From an uncultured bacterium (GTDB taxonomy: Bacteria; Patescibacteriota; Minisyncoccia; Phycocordibacterales; CAWITU01): a stretch of DNA of 9,241 nucleotides. The notes below the pieces were generated by a model, which had not been told where the DNA came from, did not search any database, and worked only from the letters and a program-made list of their open reading frames with translations. How positions within the stretch are numbered: the stretch's first letter is position 1; every line of letters starts with the position of its first letter. Made by a program: the position numbers and the translations under genes. Shown piece after piece: positions 1 through 6,769 of this stretch. The stretch is taken from contig CAJBRS010000012.1 in assembly GCA_903958115.1 (NCBI GenBank), forward strand, positions 1-9,241. The letters run 5' to 3'.

Positions 1-25
1 GTCTCTAATGTGTGAGTTATCTTTC

Positions 26-1270
26 TTATTCGTATCTGAGAGCCTCCATTGGACTCTTACGACCAGCCTTTCTAGCTGGATAAATTCCAAACAATAATCC
101 TGTAATAGTAGAGACCGCAACAGCGATCAGGATGGCTGACATTGGTAAGGCAAAAGTCCATTCTGTACTAGTAAACAAAGTAACGCCGAAATATATAGCT
201 GTCACTACGATAGCTCCGACAATAATACCTATCAATCCTCCCAAAAAAGTCAGCAAGACTGATTCAACAAGAAACTGTTGGAGGATATCATTATCTGTTG
301 CTCCAACAGCCTTACGTAAACCAATTTCTTTGGTACGCTCCGTCACAGAAACAAGCATGATATTCATAATACCAACACCTCCCACCACCAACGAAATACA
401 AGCGATTGCCGTCAAAAACAAAGTCAGTACAGAAGTGATACTTCCCAAGATAGCGAGGGCATCAGCCTGAGTACGAATAGTGAAATCGTCTTTGTTTGGA
501 TCGGTCACTCCGTGATTTTGTCGAAGCACAGACTTAATACGATTCTGAACAAAATCGATGTTGTAATCATTGTTACCTTCTATCACGAGCATGTTGTAAT
601 AATTAATACCAAGCATCTCACCTTGAGCAACAGTAATCGGAATTATTACGATATTACCTTGATCAACACCTCCAGGACCAATTCCCCCTTTAGACAATAT
701 TCCCGATACTCTAAACGAAACATTTCCTAAGCGAAGATACTTACCAACAGGATCTAGTCGGCCGAAAAGTGTCGTGGCTAAATCAGGACCGATGACAGCC
801 ACATGATTAAAAGCATTTACATCATCCGAAGTCAGCGCATATCCCTCTTTCAAGGTAAGAGCCCTTATTGGAAAAAGATCTGCAGTAGTGCCTTGATAAC
901 CAACGTTAACACTGTTATCACCATAAAAAGCCTGAGCCTGACCGCTTACCACTGGTGCTGCTGCAGTAATTGAAGTCTCCCTCTTTAAGGCATCCAGATC
1001 AGCTTTTACTAAAGTTTTTATAACAATACCCTGTGCAGAAGCTGGCGCAGAAAATTTGGAACCAGAACTACCACCAGGAATAACGAAAATTAAGTTGGAT
1101 CCAATGCTCTGCACCTGATTGATAATATAATCTTGAGCAGATTGACCGATAGACATCAAAATGATTACCGAGGAAATACCGATCACGATTCCAAGCATGG
1201 TCAAAACAGCTCTCATGCGTCCGTGTTTTAATCCTCCCAACGCTGTTGCGAATGAATCTCTGATTCTCAT
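26..1270 (-). CDS. MacB/FtsX-type ABC transporter permease
   Basis: Integral-membrane subunit of a MacAB/YknXYZ-like exporter, 414 residues. Visible architecture: a short cytoplasmic N-terminus, one membrane helix at about residues 20-42, a large extracytoplasmic MacB_PCD-type domain to about residue 270, then three C-terminal helices. The conserved cytoplasmic loop ERTKEIGLRKAVGA lies between helices 2 and 3, and the C-terminal signature YPARKAGRKSPMEALR ends the protein; both are hallmarks of the FtsX/MacB permease family. Unlike E. coli MacB the ATPase is a separate gene, ending 5 bp upstream, with the adaptor gene before it, so the three are one transcription unit. The ATG at 1270 has no Shine-Dalgarno upstream, which suggests coupling to the ATPase gene. 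Family knowledge: such permeases do not form a through-channel but transmit ATPase motion to an adaptor to expel peptides, lipids or drugs from the outer leaflet or cell surface. The substrate cannot be told from sequence. Confidence 0.93.
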   Translation of the reverse strand: MRIRDSFATALGGLKHGRMRAVLTMLGIVIGISSVIILMSIGQSAQDYIINQVQSIGSNLIFVIPGGSSGSKFSAPASAQGIVIKTLVKADLDALKRETSITAAAPVVSGQAQAFYGDNSVNVGYQGTTADLFPIRALTLKEGYALTSDDVNAFNHVAVIGPDLATTLFGRLDPVGKYLRLGNVSFRVSGILSKGGIGPGGVDQGNIVIIPITVAQGEMLGINYYNMLVIEGNNDYNIDFVQNRIKSVLRQNHGVTDPNKDDFTIRTQADALAILGSITSVLTLFLTAIACISLVVGGVGIMNIMLVSVTERTKEIGLRKAVGATDNDILQQFLVESVLLTFLGGLIGIIVGAIVVTAIYFGVTLFTSTEWTFALPMSAILIAVAVSTITGLLFGIYPARKAGRKSPMEALRYE

Positions 1271-1275
1271 AATTA

Positions 1276-1989
1276 TTATTTGAAAAATTCTTGAAAGCGA
1301 CGCCTATTTTTAACCGGCTCATCACTTTCGATCATACCGTCTTTCAAGGTAAGTATTCTGTTAGCAAATTGTGCGGTCGTAGTCTCGTGAGTCACCAAAA
1401 TAATAGTATGACCCTTTTCATTTAGCTCATCGAGAATTTGCATGATCTGAGCGCCTGATTTGGAATCGAGATTACCAGTCGGCTCATCAGCAAACAGAAC
1501 ATTTGGGTTGTTCACCAAAGCACGAGCAATAGCAACACGTTGTTTTTGTCCGCCAGAAAGTTTGGCGGCGGCCATGTAGAGTTTTTCAGTAAGACCAACA
1601 GACTCAACAGCTTTCTCTACTTTCTCTCGACGCATGCCTGGGTCTAACTCCGAATACAAAAGTGGCAACTCCACATTTTCATAAACAGTCGAACGCCCCA
1701 ACAAATTAAAAGACTGAAAGACAAAACCCAATTCCTCATTTCTAACATGAGCTAACTCTTTATCAGATAAATCATTAATTCCCTTGCCCTTAAAAGTATA
1801 ATGACCTCCAGTAGGACGATCCAAGAAACTCATAATATGCATGAGTGTTGATTTACCAGAACCAGATGGCCCAATAATAGAAACAAACTCCCCTTTATCT
1901 ATTTTACAACTGACACCACGAAGAGCTTGGGTAATAGTCCCATCATCGTCATAATCTTTCTGAAGATTCTTGACCTCTATTAAACTCAT
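1276..1989 (-). CDS. MacB/LolD-type ABC transporter ATP-binding protein
   Basis: Cytoplasmic ATPase of the exporter, 237 residues from the ATG at 1989. All nucleotide-binding motifs are intact: Walker A GPSGSGKST (40-48), Q-loop Gln92, signature LSGGQKQR (144-151), Walker B VLFADE (164-169) followed by the PTGNLD that typifies the LolD/MacB/FtsE subfamily, and the H-loop His in LVTHE (His201). The frame can be extended to a TTG at 2004, five codons earlier; the ATG is preferred because MSLIEVKNL matches the usual family start. No Shine-Dalgarno is seen before either start. The gene lies 16 bp after the adaptor stop and 5 bp before the permease, so it is cotranscribed. The C-terminus is basic (KNRRRFQEFFK). 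Family knowledge supports ATP hydrolysis driving a mechanotransmission cycle; the exported substrate is unknown. Confidence 0.95.
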   Translation of the reverse strand: MSLIEVKNLQKDYDDDGTITQALRGVSCKIDKGEFVSIIGPSGSGKSTLMHIMSFLDRPTGGHYTFKGKGINDLSDKELAHVRNEELGFVFQSFNLLGRSTVYENVELPLLYSELDPGMRREKVEKAVESVGLTEKLYMAAAKLSGGQKQRVAIARALVNNPNVLFADEPTGNLDSKSGAQIMQILDELNEKGHTIILVTHETTTAQFANRILTLKDGMIESDEPVKNRRRFQEFFK

Positions 1990-2005
1990 ATCAGTTTTTG
2001 CCAAA

Positions 2006-3568
2006 TTATTTTAGACCAACATTAATGACCTGCTCTCCCTCAGTAACACCAGTGAGAATTTCGGCCTTGCCGGCAGCGTCTTGGATACCGGTAGTGACCG
2101 GAACTTGAACCACTTTTCCGTTTTGAAGTACCTCCACAAAAGTACCTTGATCAGTCTGTAAAATAGCATACTGAGGCAAGACCAAAACGTTATCAGCTTC
2201 TTTTGATTTAATAGTTAGATTAGTTGTTAGACCACTCTTTAGTCTAGTATCAGCCTTGTCAAAAGAAACTTTAATCTTGAAATCGACAACTCCGCCGGTA
2301 ATTGTTTGAGCGGGATCAATATAAAACAAGTTGCCGGTGAAAGTTTCTCCAGGAAAAGCGTCTAAGGTCATATCAACTTTATTACCAACAGCAATCTTGC
2401 CAATATCAGCCTCTGGCACTAATGCATCCACTTCTAGATTATTAACAGAGATAACGGTGGCTATTACTTGTCCTGGACTTGCTACCTGGCCAGCCTTAGC
2501 GTTCTGCACAGTGACTACACCAGCAATCGGAGAAATCAAAGAAGCTTTCGAGAGTTTAACTCCAATACTATCCAGATTAGCCTGAGCCTGTTCCACCTGG
2601 GCTTTCTCTGCAGCGATATCCTGAGCTGATGAACCGGCTTGTTTAAGAGCTAGAGCTGCTTGTGCTTGGTCTACCACAGCCTTCTCCGAAGCGATACCTT
2701 GCGTAGTAGTATTTATTGAGGAAATAGCGGCGTTGACTTCATTTAGACCAACAGAGACGCTCGACTTATAGGCCGTAAGAGCTGTGACTGAAGAAGCGCT
2801 AGTGCCAGGGTCAGTAACTATAGCAAAAACTTTTCGCATTAAATCCTGAACAACGGCCAGATGACCACCGGCCTGAACTAAAAGATTATCCAGAGAAGCC
2901 TGATCTACTGAGACAGGAATATTGCTAATTTCTGTCTGCCAATTTGTAAGTTCATTATGAGCGTTTACCAAAGCTGTTTGGGCAATAGAAGCCGCTTGGG
3001 AATTATTCGCAGATAACGCAAACTGAGGATTACCACCATTTGAATTATTAAATAAGCCGCTGAGTTGATTTGAATATGCATCAAAAGCACTGGAGTATGC
3101 AGTGTTTAATGTATTAGCTACGCTAGAATATAGATTGGCTAAATCTTGCTGTGATTTTGAAAGAGCAGCTTGTGATACCTGTATATCTTCTGGACGAGAC
3201 CCAGCTTGAAGAGAATCTAGCTTAGCTTGTTGAGCGTCCACAGCGGCCTGTGCTTGTGCATACTGAGCTGATAGGTCACGCTTATCAAGTGACACAATAG
3301 TATCTCCAGCGGACACGGTAGACCCAACATCATGGTAGACACCAGCAACCGTTCCCCCGCTTTCAAAAGAAAGATTAACATTGCTAACTGGAGTAGTATT
3401 ACCAGTGACCGTAACTGCTTCTGTGACATTACCTCGAACAACTTTCACAAACTGATAAGGAGAAGACTTGTGGCCAAAAATTAAATAAATTATCAGGCCG
3501 AGAATTATAATCCCGACCGGAATATAGACTATAGGTTTTTTAAAGATATTTTTAATTTTCTTTTTCAT
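2006..3568 (-). CDS. HlyD/MacA-family membrane-fusion (periplasmic adaptor) protein of an ABC exporter
   Basis: Adaptor subunit, 520 residues from the ATG at 3568. The frame is open back to 3643, but that would run into the prepilin gene, and MKKKIKNIFKKP is a typical basic start before the membrane anchor at about 13-31. Order of parts: first lipoyl half-motif (about 60-98, VGSTVSAGDTIVSLD), a long Ala/Gln-rich helical hairpin (about 98-340), second lipoyl half (about 343-375, ISPIAGVVTVQNAKAGQVASPG), then beta-barrel and membrane-proximal domains to the end. The hairpin contains about 150 extra residues between two similar AGS-x(3)-DI motifs (122-129 and 311-318). A perfect extended -10 lies just upstream. 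The ATPase and permease genes follow immediately. In a cell with one membrane the adaptor would extend outward from the surface, as proposed for Gram-positive YknX. Function as exporter adaptor is confident; the substrate is unknown. Confidence 0.92.
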   Translation of the reverse strand: MKKKIKNIFKKPIVYIPVGIIILGLIIYLIFGHKSSPYQFVKVVRGNVTEAVTVTGNTTPVSNVNLSFESGGTVAGVYHDVGSTVSAGDTIVSLDKRDLSAQYAQAQAAVDAQQAKLDSLQAGSRPEDIQVSQAALSKSQQDLANLYSSVANTLNTAYSSAFDAYSNQLSGLFNNSNGGNPQFALSANNSQAASIAQTALVNAHNELTNWQTEISNIPVSVDQASLDNLLVQAGGHLAVVQDLMRKVFAIVTDPGTSASSVTALTAYKSSVSVGLNEVNAAISSINTTTQGIASEKAVVDQAQAALALKQAGSSAQDIAAEKAQVEQAQANLDSIGVKLSKASLISPIAGVVTVQNAKAGQVASPGQVIATVISVNNLEVDALVPEADIGKIAVGNKVDMTLDAFPGETFTGNLFYIDPAQTITGGVVDFKIKVSFDKADTRLKSGLTTNLTIKSKEADNVLVLPQYAILQTDQGTFVEVLQNGKVVQVPVTTGIQDAAGKAEILTGVTEGEQVINVGLK

Positions 3569-3578
3569 ATTTAATTTA

Positions 3579-3587
3579 ATTATAGCA
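3579..3587 (-). promoter_or_regulatory. Extended -10 promoter for the exporter operon (near-leaderless)
   Basis: Read on the minus strand the sequence is TGTGCTATAAT, a perfect extended -10 (TGn before TATAAT at 3579-3584). No good -35 is seen at the proper distance, which is usual for extended -10 promoters. Only 10 nt separate the box from the adaptor ATG at 3568, so the expected transcription start leaves a leader of about 3-5 nt. The same ten bases, TTGTGCTATA, recur in the promoter at 6740-6768. Confidence 0.6.
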
Positions 3588-3612
3588 CAAGACAAGAAGC
3601 TTAGAATTTTTA

Positions 3613-4191
3613 TTACAAACAAGTAGGCCAGTAAGTACCGCAATTAGGAGGCATAGGAGAAAAGCGACCGTTACATGAATACTGATCCAGAGCATCAACA
3701 GAACAAACAGCAACACAATATCCGTTACTCAATGAACATGTAGTGATGTCATCTCCTCCCCAACTAGTCAAAAAATCACCTTTGAAACTACTTGCTGGTA
3801 CAGAAGAAGAAAGCTCCATCTGGGCATAGATAGCATACTCCTGAGAATTTGAACTCATGTTGGAACAATATTGATAAGAACCGCCAAGAGGATCGTTTGG
3901 CAGAGAAGCTATGTATTTAGGAGCTAATGCACTTTTTAATTGACTCCACCCATTTGCTAAACAATTGTTGCCGGTGATGGAAGGATAATTTCCATTATCA
4001 TTAAAATATAATTCTAGAGCCGTCTTTACCTGGGCTATATCTTCCATCCTTCTTGTATCACGAGCCTTTGCTCTGGCAGTGTTAAGTGAAGCTAAGACAA
4101 TAGATGCCAGTAGACCAATTATGGCTATCACCACCAAAAGTTCTATTAATGTAAAACCTTTTTTATTGTGAGTTCGGTCTAGGTATTGCAT
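3613..4191 (-). CDS. Type IV prepilin-like (pseudopilin) surface protein, cysteine-rich
   Basis: 192 residues with a class III signal: short basic leader ending KKG (Gly12), then FTLIE with the conserved Glu at mature position 5, followed by a hydrophobic helix to about residue 40 and an amphipathic stretch. The helix and the ALELYFNDNGNYPS segment resemble GspG/PilA-type proteins that are abundant in Parcubacteria. A prepilin peptidase (PilD) would cut after Gly12, and the protein would join a pilus or pseudopilus; no assembly genes are in the window. The outer domain is unusual in having eight cysteines, six of them in the last third, suggesting disulfides. The start codon overlaps the end of the upstream 90-residue gene by 29 nt, in a different frame. 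No Shine-Dalgarno is present, but a promoter-like pair lies directly upstream inside that gene. Its role next to an export operon is inferred only from position. Confidence 0.88.
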   Translation of the reverse strand: MQYLDRTHNKKGFTLIELLVVIAIIGLLASIVLASLNTARAKARDTRRMEDIAQVKTALELYFNDNGNYPSITGNNCLANGWSQLKSALAPKYIASLPNDPLGGSYQYCSNMSSNSQEYAIYAQMELSSSVPASSFKGDFLTSWGGDDITTCSLSNGYCVAVCSVDALDQYSCNGRFSPMPPNCGTYWPTCL

Positions 4192-4435
4192 GTGACTTGT
4201 TATACTGCATTAATTGATCGTCTGTTAATCTCTGGGGACCAGAAAAAGACACTTTCAGAACTACAGCTGTCAAAATTAGGGCTAAGACAGCGATAATTAT
4301 CAAAACCTTATTGACGTTTTTCTCCGGCACTCCACACTTTTCGACAAGACCAAATATAAAAGATTTTTTCCCAGATGCCTTTCTTCCACGACTTGTTTGG
4401 ACGACAGACATTTCATTAAATTCTAAGTTCGACAT
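4163..4435 (-). CDS. Small single-pass membrane protein of unknown function
   Basis: 90 residues, not recognised as a known family. Visible layout: a basic, polar N-terminus (RGRKASGKK at about 18-26), a segment FGLVEKCGVPEKN, one strongly hydrophobic helix at about residues 43-64 (VLIIIAVLALILTAVVL), and a polar 25-residue tail with Pro and Gln. Positive charge before the helix predicts the N-terminus inside and the tail outside. The gene overlaps the prepilin gene by 29 nt, so the two are probably translated together. It has a strong promoter (TTGTCA, 17 bp, TATAAT) whose predicted start site falls on its own ATG, supporting this start and arguing that it is a real gene. It may assist or anchor the neighbouring pilin-like protein or exporter, but that is a guess from context. 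Confidence 0.72.
   Translation of the reverse strand: MSNLEFNEMSVVQTSRGRKASGKKSFIFGLVEKCGVPEKNVNKVLIIIAVLALILTAVVLKVSFSGPQRLTDDQLMQYNKSHAIPRPNSQ
4199..4228 (-). promoter_or_regulatory. Candidate internal promoter for the prepilin gene
   Basis: On the minus strand TTAACA (4223-4228) is followed after 18 bp by TATAAC (4199-4204); each box differs from consensus at one base. The -10 ends 7 nt before the prepilin ATG at 4191, so transcription would start at or beside that codon. It lies inside the coding sequence of the 90-residue gene, so it may be coincidental; the spacing matches the other promoters of this window. Confidence 0.4.
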
Positions 4436-4441
4436 GAAAGT

Positions 4442-4470
4442 ATTATAAATTGTTGTGACATCTTTGACAA
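4442..4470 (-). promoter_or_regulatory. Sigma70-type promoter of the 90-residue gene and prepilin/export cluster (leaderless)
   Basis: Minus strand: TTGTCA (4465-4470), 17-bp spacer, perfect TATAAT (4442-4447). Six bases separate the -10 from the ATG at 4435, so the expected start site coincides with the A of the ATG, a leaderless mRNA. Its -35 occupies the same bases as the -35 of the divergent typA promoter. Confidence 0.75.
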
Positions 4471-4492
4471 CGCCTATTTTTTTTGTTTAAAT
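4464..4492 (+). promoter_or_regulatory. Sigma70-type promoter of typA (near-leaderless)
   Basis: Plus strand: perfect TTGACA (4464-4469), 17-bp spacer, TTAAAT (4487-4492) preceded by TGT as an extended -10. The predicted start site is about 4-5 nt before the typA ATG at 4504, and no Shine-Dalgarno fits in the 11 nt between the -10 and the ATG. An offset reading of the -10 as TAAATA is also possible. Confidence 0.65.
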
Positions 4493-4503
4493 AGACCTTC
4501 AAT

Positions 4504-6285
4504 ATGGAAATTCGCAATATCGCAATCATCGCCCACGTGGACCATGGCAAGACAACCTTGACCGATGCTTTGATGCGCCAAACAGGAATGGTGGAAGAAG
4601 GAGTTAGTATGGACTCCAACGCGCTCGAACTAGAGCGTGGTATTACTATCTATGCGAAGAATACTTCTATTAGATACAAGGATACCAAGATCAATATCGT
4701 AGACACTCCAGGCCACGCCGATTTCGGATCCGAGGTTGAACGAGTCCTCCGTTCAATTGACTGTGTTCTACTAGTAGTTGATGCTCAAGAAGGCCCAATG
4801 CCACAGACTCGCTTCGTCCTCAAGAAATCTCTTGAGCTTGGTCTTAAGCCTATTGTGGTTATCAACAAAATCGATAAACCAGCTTCTGACCCTGCTCGTG
4901 TTCACGAAGAAGTACTCGAGCTCTTCCTCGACCTTGGTGCCAACGACGAACAACTAGACTTCACCACTGTCTATGCTATTGGACGTGAAGGCATTGCTAA
5001 GAGAAATCTGACCGACGATTCAAAGGACCTTACTCCTCTGCTTGATATCATTTTAGAGAAAGTGCCAGCTGCTCCTCACGACGTAGAGTCACCTCTTACA
5101 GCTCAACCATTTAACCTTGGCTATGACAACTTTCTTGGACGACTAGCCGTAGCTCGAATCTATACTGGAACTATTTCCGATGGTCAGACTGTCTTCTTAA
5201 AGAAACCAAACGGCGAAACAGAAAGCGGTCGTGTGACAAAATTATATACTTTTGATGGCATCGCTAAAAAAGAAACAAAGACAGCTGAAGCTGGAGACAT
5301 TATAATGCTCGCAGGCTTCCCTACTATCTTCATCGGAGAAACTGTCTGCGCCACAGCCGATCAAGAACCTCTACCTTCTATTAAAATTGATGAGCCAACT
5401 ATCTCGCTAAACTTTTTAGTAAATGATTCTCCTTTTGCAGGTCGCGAAGGTAAATTCGTAACAGGACGACAAATTCGTGAACGCCTTGAAAAAGAAATGG
5501 AAGTAAACGTTGGTCTAAAAGTTGATTTCACAAACAGCGATGCATACTTAGTATACGGACGCGGAGAACTTCACATCGCTATTTTGATTGAAAACATGAG
5601 ACGAGAAGGTTTTGAATTACAGGTCTCACAACCTCACGTAATTATTAAAGAAGAAAATGGTGAGAAGCTAGAACCTTTCGAAGAAGCTGTCATCGAAGTT
5701 CCTTCTGATGTCTCTGGTGCTGTTATTGAAAAGCTCGGCAAACGAAAAGGTATCATGACAAACATGAAGCAGGACGGAAACATTATCCGTATGATTTTTG
5801 AAATCCCTACTCGAGGACTTCTAGGATACAGAAACCAATTTGTTGTAGATACCAAAGGAGAAGGTATTCTTTCTAGTCGTTTTACTGAATTCAAACCATA
5901 CGTAGGAAACATCGAACATCGTGAAGTTGGATCAATGGCATCAATGGAAAACGGCAAAGCTCTTGGGTTCTCACTAAGTAACCTCCAAGAACGTGGAGTA
6001 TTGTATATCGGACCTGGTACTGAGGTGTACGAAGGAATGGTTATTGGAAATGTCACAAAAGGAGATGACCTTGACGTAAACCCTACTAAAGGAAAACAAC
6101 TTACAAACATGCGAGCATCAGGATCTGACGAAGCACTTAACTTGATACCACCTGTCGCAATTTCAATCGAACGTGGTATGGAAATTATGAATGATGATGA
6201 GTATTTGGAAGTAACTCCAAAATCCGTTCGAATTCGAAAGAAACTTTTGACTAAGCTTGATCGATCAAAGGCTGGAAGAAAATAA
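4504..6285 (+). CDS. typA: Translational GTPase TypA/BipA
   Basis: Ribosome-associated GTPase of the EF-G/LepA class, 593 residues, close to the family's usual length. GTPase motifs are intact: G1 AHVDHGKT (10-17), switch I ERGITI (44-49), G3 DTPGH (67-71) and G4 NKID (121-124). The G domain is followed by an EF-Tu-like barrel (about 200-290, YDNFLGRLAVARIYTGTI), the RGELHIAILIENMRREGFE region of domain III, the EF-G-V-like domain with the RGLLGYRNQF motif, and the TypA-specific C-terminal domain ending in basic residues (VRIRKKLLTKLDRSKAGRK). TypA binds the ribosome in the EF-G site and aids 50S assembly and growth under cold or other stress. It is transcribed alone, divergently from the export cluster, and ends at a strong terminator shared with the convergent RRM gene. 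The ATG sits 11 nt after the -10, without Shine-Dalgarno. Confidence 0.97.
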   Translation: MEIRNIAIIAHVDHGKTTLTDALMRQTGMVEEGVSMDSNALELERGITIYAKNTSIRYKDTKINIVDTPGHADFGSEVERVLRSIDCVLLVVDAQEGPMPQTRFVLKKSLELGLKPIVVINKIDKPASDPARVHEEVLELFLDLGANDEQLDFTTVYAIGREGIAKRNLTDDSKDLTPLLDIILEKVPAAPHDVESPLTAQPFNLGYDNFLGRLAVARIYTGTISDGQTVFLKKPNGETESGRVTKLYTFDGIAKKETKTAEAGDIIMLAGFPTIFIGETVCATADQEPLPSIKIDEPTISLNFLVNDSPFAGREGKFVTGRQIRERLEKEMEVNVGLKVDFTNSDAYLVYGRGELHIAILIENMRREGFELQVSQPHVIIKEENGEKLEPFEEAVIEVPSDVSGAVIEKLGKRKGIMTNMKQDGNIIRMIFEIPTRGLLGYRNQFVVDTKGEGILSSRFTEFKPYVGNIEHREVGSMASMENGKALGFSLSNLQERGVLYIGPGTEVYEGMVIGNVTKGDDLDVNPTKGKQLTNMRASGSDEALNLIPPVAISIERGMEIMNDDEYLEVTPKSVRIRKKLLTKLDRSKAGRK

Positions 6286-6303
6286 AATATAAAAAAATAG
6301 CAC

Positions 6304-6335
6304 AAAAAAACCGCCCCGTAAGGGGCGGTTTTTTT
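6304..6335. terminator. Bidirectional intrinsic terminator between typA and the RRM gene
   Basis: Seven A, then CCGCCCC, loop GTAA, GGGGCGG, then seven T: a perfect 14-bp inverted repeat. The seven-base GC core with a T-run on each strand makes it work for typA (plus) and for the RRM gene (minus, stop at 6346-6348). Confidence 0.95.
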
Positions 6336-6345
6336 AGCTTTAAGC

Positions 6346-6636
6346 TTAGTAGCCTCGGCTGAATGAACCCTCTCGTCGAGGAGCTCTTTCAGTCATAGGG
6401 CGAGCTTCATTGACAGTCAAGGTTCGGCCATCTAAGTCCTTACCATTGAACATCTCAATAGCTTTGTCAGCATCTGCGTCTTCCATTTCTACGAAGCCGA
6501 AACCTCGAGAACGTCCAGTCATCTTGTCAGATAGAACTGAAGCGGAAACAACAGTGCCAGCTGCTGCAAATGCTGCTTTTAAGCTATCAGAAGTGGTAGC
6601 CCAAGCAAGATTTCCAACATATAATTTTTTTGCCAT
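6346..6636 (-). CDS. Small RRM-domain RNA-binding protein
   Basis: 96 residues, almost all one RNA-recognition motif. RNP2 is LYVGNL (5-10) and RNP1 is RGFGFVEM (about 44-51), with the aromatic residues that stack on RNA in place. The domain ends near NEARP (about 76-80), and a short tail rich in Arg, Ser and Gly (RAPRREGSFSRGY) follows, as in the bacterial and cyanobacterial Rbp proteins and glycine-rich RNA-binding proteins. Those are single-stranded RNA binders, some induced by cold, so a role as RNA chaperone or post-transcriptional regulator is likely; targets are unknown. The ATG at 6636 has no Shine-Dalgarno at normal distance. The gene is transcribed from a promoter at 6740-6768 through a leader of about 100 nt, and its terminator is shared with typA. 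Confidence 0.93.
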   Translation of the reverse strand: MAKKLYVGNLAWATTSDSLKAAFAAAGTVVSASVLSDKMTGRSRGFGFVEMEDADADKAIEMFNGKDLDGRTLTVNEARPMTERAPRREGSFSRGY

Positions 6637-6659
6637 GTGTTTTTCAAAAATTTACTAAT

Positions 6660-6734
6660 TCATCGATAGACGACCGTCCTCCTCGCTGCCGTTCTTTTTT
6701 GAACACATGACCTTAGAGAAACCTTCTTCGACAT
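6660..6734 (-). CDS. Candidate 24-residue basic small protein or leader peptide upstream of the RRM gene
   Basis: A 24-codon ORF (starts MSKKVSLRSC, ends TVVYR, TGA stop) begins 5 nt after the -10 of the promoter at 6740-6768, so its ATG falls at the expected transcription start. It has eight Lys/Arg and no acidic residue, and ends 23 nt before the RRM ATG. The same leader holds a second frame (6655-6708, MCSKKNGSEEDGRLSMN) and a GAGGAGG at 6678-6684 that is too far from the RRM start (about 41 nt) to serve it. The ORF is too short to judge by composition, and I recognise no family. It could be a real small protein, a regulatory leader peptide, or chance. Support comes mainly from its position relative to the promoter. 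Confidence 0.35.
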   Translation of the reverse strand: MSKKVSLRSCVQKRTAARRTVVYR

Positions 6735-6739
6735 GGAGA

Positions 6740-6768
6740 ACTATAGCACAATGTGAGATAAAAAGCAA
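6740..6768 (-). promoter_or_regulatory. Promoter of the RRM gene transcript
   Basis: Minus strand: TTGCTT (6763-6768), 17-bp spacer, TATAGT (6740-6745) preceded by TGC, giving an extended -10. It lies right after the truB stop (6770-6772), in the 133-bp gap before the RRM gene. The predicted start near 6733-6734 leaves an RRM leader of about 97 nt, the only long leader seen in the window. Confidence 0.65.
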
Positions 6769-6769
6769 G

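Noticed and set aside
1990..2004. TTG start for the ABC ATPase
   Set aside because: It adds five residues (MAKTD) with no Shine-Dalgarno or family support; the ATG at 1989 gives the usual family N-terminus.
3569..3643. Upstream extension of the adaptor protein by 25 residues
   Set aside because: It would overlap the end of the prepilin gene and put a second hydrophobic stretch before the normal basic-plus-anchor start; the ATG at 3568 just after an extended -10 explains the gene better.
5634..6305. Long minus-strand open frame of 223 codons opposite typA
   Set aside because: Lies entirely antisense to the well-conserved TypA C-terminal half, has low-complexity Ser/Pro-rich content and no recognisable motif; it is a shadow of typA codon use.
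6289..6306. Minus-strand TTGTGCTATTTT beside the typA terminator as an extended -10 promoter
   Set aside because: It lies in an A/T-run flanking the terminator and points into the 3' end of typA with no gene to serve.
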